Of a stretch of DNA of 64,000 nt, positions 63,236-64,000 are shown in pieces. The notes under the pieces were generated by a model, which did no database searches, was not told the origin of the DNA, and saw only the letters and a program-made list of their open reading frames with translations. Position 1 is the stretch's first letter. Each line of letters begins with the position of its first letter. The stretch comes from Lachnospiraceae bacterium UBA7054. GTDB lineage: Bacteria > Bacillota > Clostridia > Lachnospirales > Lachnospiraceae. The stretch lies in the NCBI GenBank assembly GCA_002492725.1, contig DLAF01000067.1, positions 1 through 64,000 on the forward strand. The letters are read 5' to 3'. Position numbers and translations under genes: made by a program.

Positions 63236-64000
63236 TTATCTGTGGAGAATTCGCTTCAACCACGCCTTGCAGGGAATTACCACCTGCTCGTCCCACTTTA
63301 GCTTCCTGCAATACGCCTCAGGCGAACGATAAAAAAGCTGTAGCATCTTTTTGTCCCGCGGATCGGCGATCGGCGCAAGGAAGGCTTCCTCCGCCCGTTT
63401 TCTGTCGTGCCGCAAAATCTCTTCCAGCCGCATCCGATAGCTATCGCCATCCTCCGCCTGAAAAAGCTCTCCGTAGAATAATAAAAGTCTCTTATAAAAA
63501 AAATAATCATGGGTCAGAGCAAGGTCTCCTCTGCCCATATTTTGCAGCAGGTTCGTTTTCTCATAATACGCCGGGATCTGATCCGTGAATGTGCGCGAAT
63601 TGATCCGTCGATTCATGGTGCTGCCCTCTCTGTCTATTATATAGTTATACAGGGCAATGTCAAGGTAAATGCAACGTTTGGCGCATGCCAGCGCCCTCGT
63701 CGCAAACATAATGTCCTCATACCACACGCCCTCGGGAAATGCGTTTTTTTCAAGAATCGACCTGCGATACAGCTTGTTCCAGGCCGCGTTCTGGATAGAA
63801 AATTCCTCTCTCTCCTCCACATAAACGGTAAGCGCCTCCTGCTCCTCAAAGAGAACCGCCCTGTCCACTGAGCCGTCAACGGTTCCCGTCCGGGAAACCT
63901 GACGATATCTACACACGGCAAGATCCGCCTCTTGATCCTTCAGTGCAGAAAACAGCTTCTCATACATATCGGGATCGATCCAGTCGTCTCCGTCCACAAA
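63236..64000 (-). CDS. Glycosyltransferase family 2, N-terminus beyond window
   Basis: The frame enters at 64000 and ends at 63236; the visible 254 residues start FVDGDDWIDPDMYEK, the acidic metal-binding site of GT2, so about the first 80-90 residues (nucleotide-binding strands) lie outside. The remaining part, with WNKLYRRSILEKNAFPEGVW and YEDIMFA, matches EpsH/CpsI-type transferases. It precedes the GT11 gene by 28 bases. Confidence 0.85.
   Translation of the reverse strand, partial: FVDGDDWIDPDMYEKLFSALKDQEADLAVCRYRQVSRTGTVDGSVDRAVLFEEQEALTVYVEEREEFSIQNAAWNKLYRRSILEKNAFPEGVWYEDIMFATRALACAKRCIYLDIALYNYIIDREGSTMNRRINSRTFTDQIPAYYEKTNLLQNMGRGDLALTHDYFFYKRLLLFYGELFQAEDGDSYRMRLEEILRHDRKRAEEAFLAPIADPRDKKMLQLFYRSPEAYCRKLKWDEQVVIPCKAWLKRILHR

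Overview
The window is one continuous surface-polysaccharide (capsule/exopolysaccharide or secondary cell-wall glycan) biosynthesis locus. All 54 genes I can support lie on the minus strand, so transcription runs from right (64000) to left (1). Strong GGAGG-type ribosome binding sites, TTGACA/TATAAT promoters, a rho-independent terminator, moderate GC and the protein families suggest a Firmicute of class Clostridia, probably a gut Lachnospiraceae; this is inference from style, since no rRNA or housekeeping marker is present. Genes are packed end to end, often with 4-bp ATGA overlaps. No gene-free stretch exceeds 300 bases; the longest, 4530-4704, holds a terminator and a promoter. I saw no tRNA, rRNA, CRISPR array, transposase or attachment site.

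Layout, in direction of transcription. (A) 54913-64000: a glycosyltransferase (GT) block with GT2, two GT11-type enzymes, a PglK/MsbA-like ABC flippase, a DUF6056-like membrane protein, a DUF5672 protein, a GT17-like enzyme and a polymerase/ligase-like membrane protein. (B) 36104-54867: the priming polyprenyl-phosphate sugar transferase, several GT4 and GT2 enzymes, GT11, two hexapeptide acetyltransferases, a pyruvyltransferase-family protein with its own promoter, a Wzx flippase, a GH105-like hydrolase, a Wzy-like polymerase, a GT26-GT4 fusion, a radical SAM/SPASM protein and a GT-D enzyme. (C) 22297-36056: a second ABC flippase, a polyprenyl-P-sugar trio (DPM1-like GT2, DUF2304, membrane protein), an LpxD-like acyltransferase, a WecB-like 2-epimerase, a WlbA/WbpB-like dehydrogenase, a WbpE-like aminotransferase (2,3-diamino-uronic acid chemistry) and an asparagine-synthetase-like protein without its N-terminal cysteine. 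(D) 17930-22219: a GT-B protein, a CMP-sugar synthetase, a pyruvate-aldolase-family enzyme and a KdsC-like phosphatase, which together look like a cassette for a CMP-activated keto-acid sugar. (E) 4705-17919: GTs, a FkbM methyltransferase, a third ABC flippase, an acyltransferase, GT-C-like membrane proteins, an SDR, a sugar-phosphate cyclase and a membrane protein interrupted by a G8 homopolymer. (F) 1-4529: a separately promoted operon with a second aldolase, a ThDP enzyme, an epimerase and a truncated P-loop kinase.

The genes fit together as follows. The priming transferase loads a sugar-1-phosphate on undecaprenyl phosphate, the GTs extend it, modifying enzymes decorate it (acetyl, acyl, methyl, pyruvyl, perhaps amide), Wzx or the ABC flippases export it, and polymerases join the units. 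Three ABC flippases plus one Wzx and two polymerase-like proteins suggest more than one glycan, or a composite locus.

The most notable points are the G8 tract that takes the 4705-7051 gene out of frame (a candidate phase-variation switch), the aldolase/phosphatase/CMP-transferase cassette with no NeuB-type synthase beside it, and two adjacent perfect hairpins between the aldolase and phosphatase genes of that cassette.
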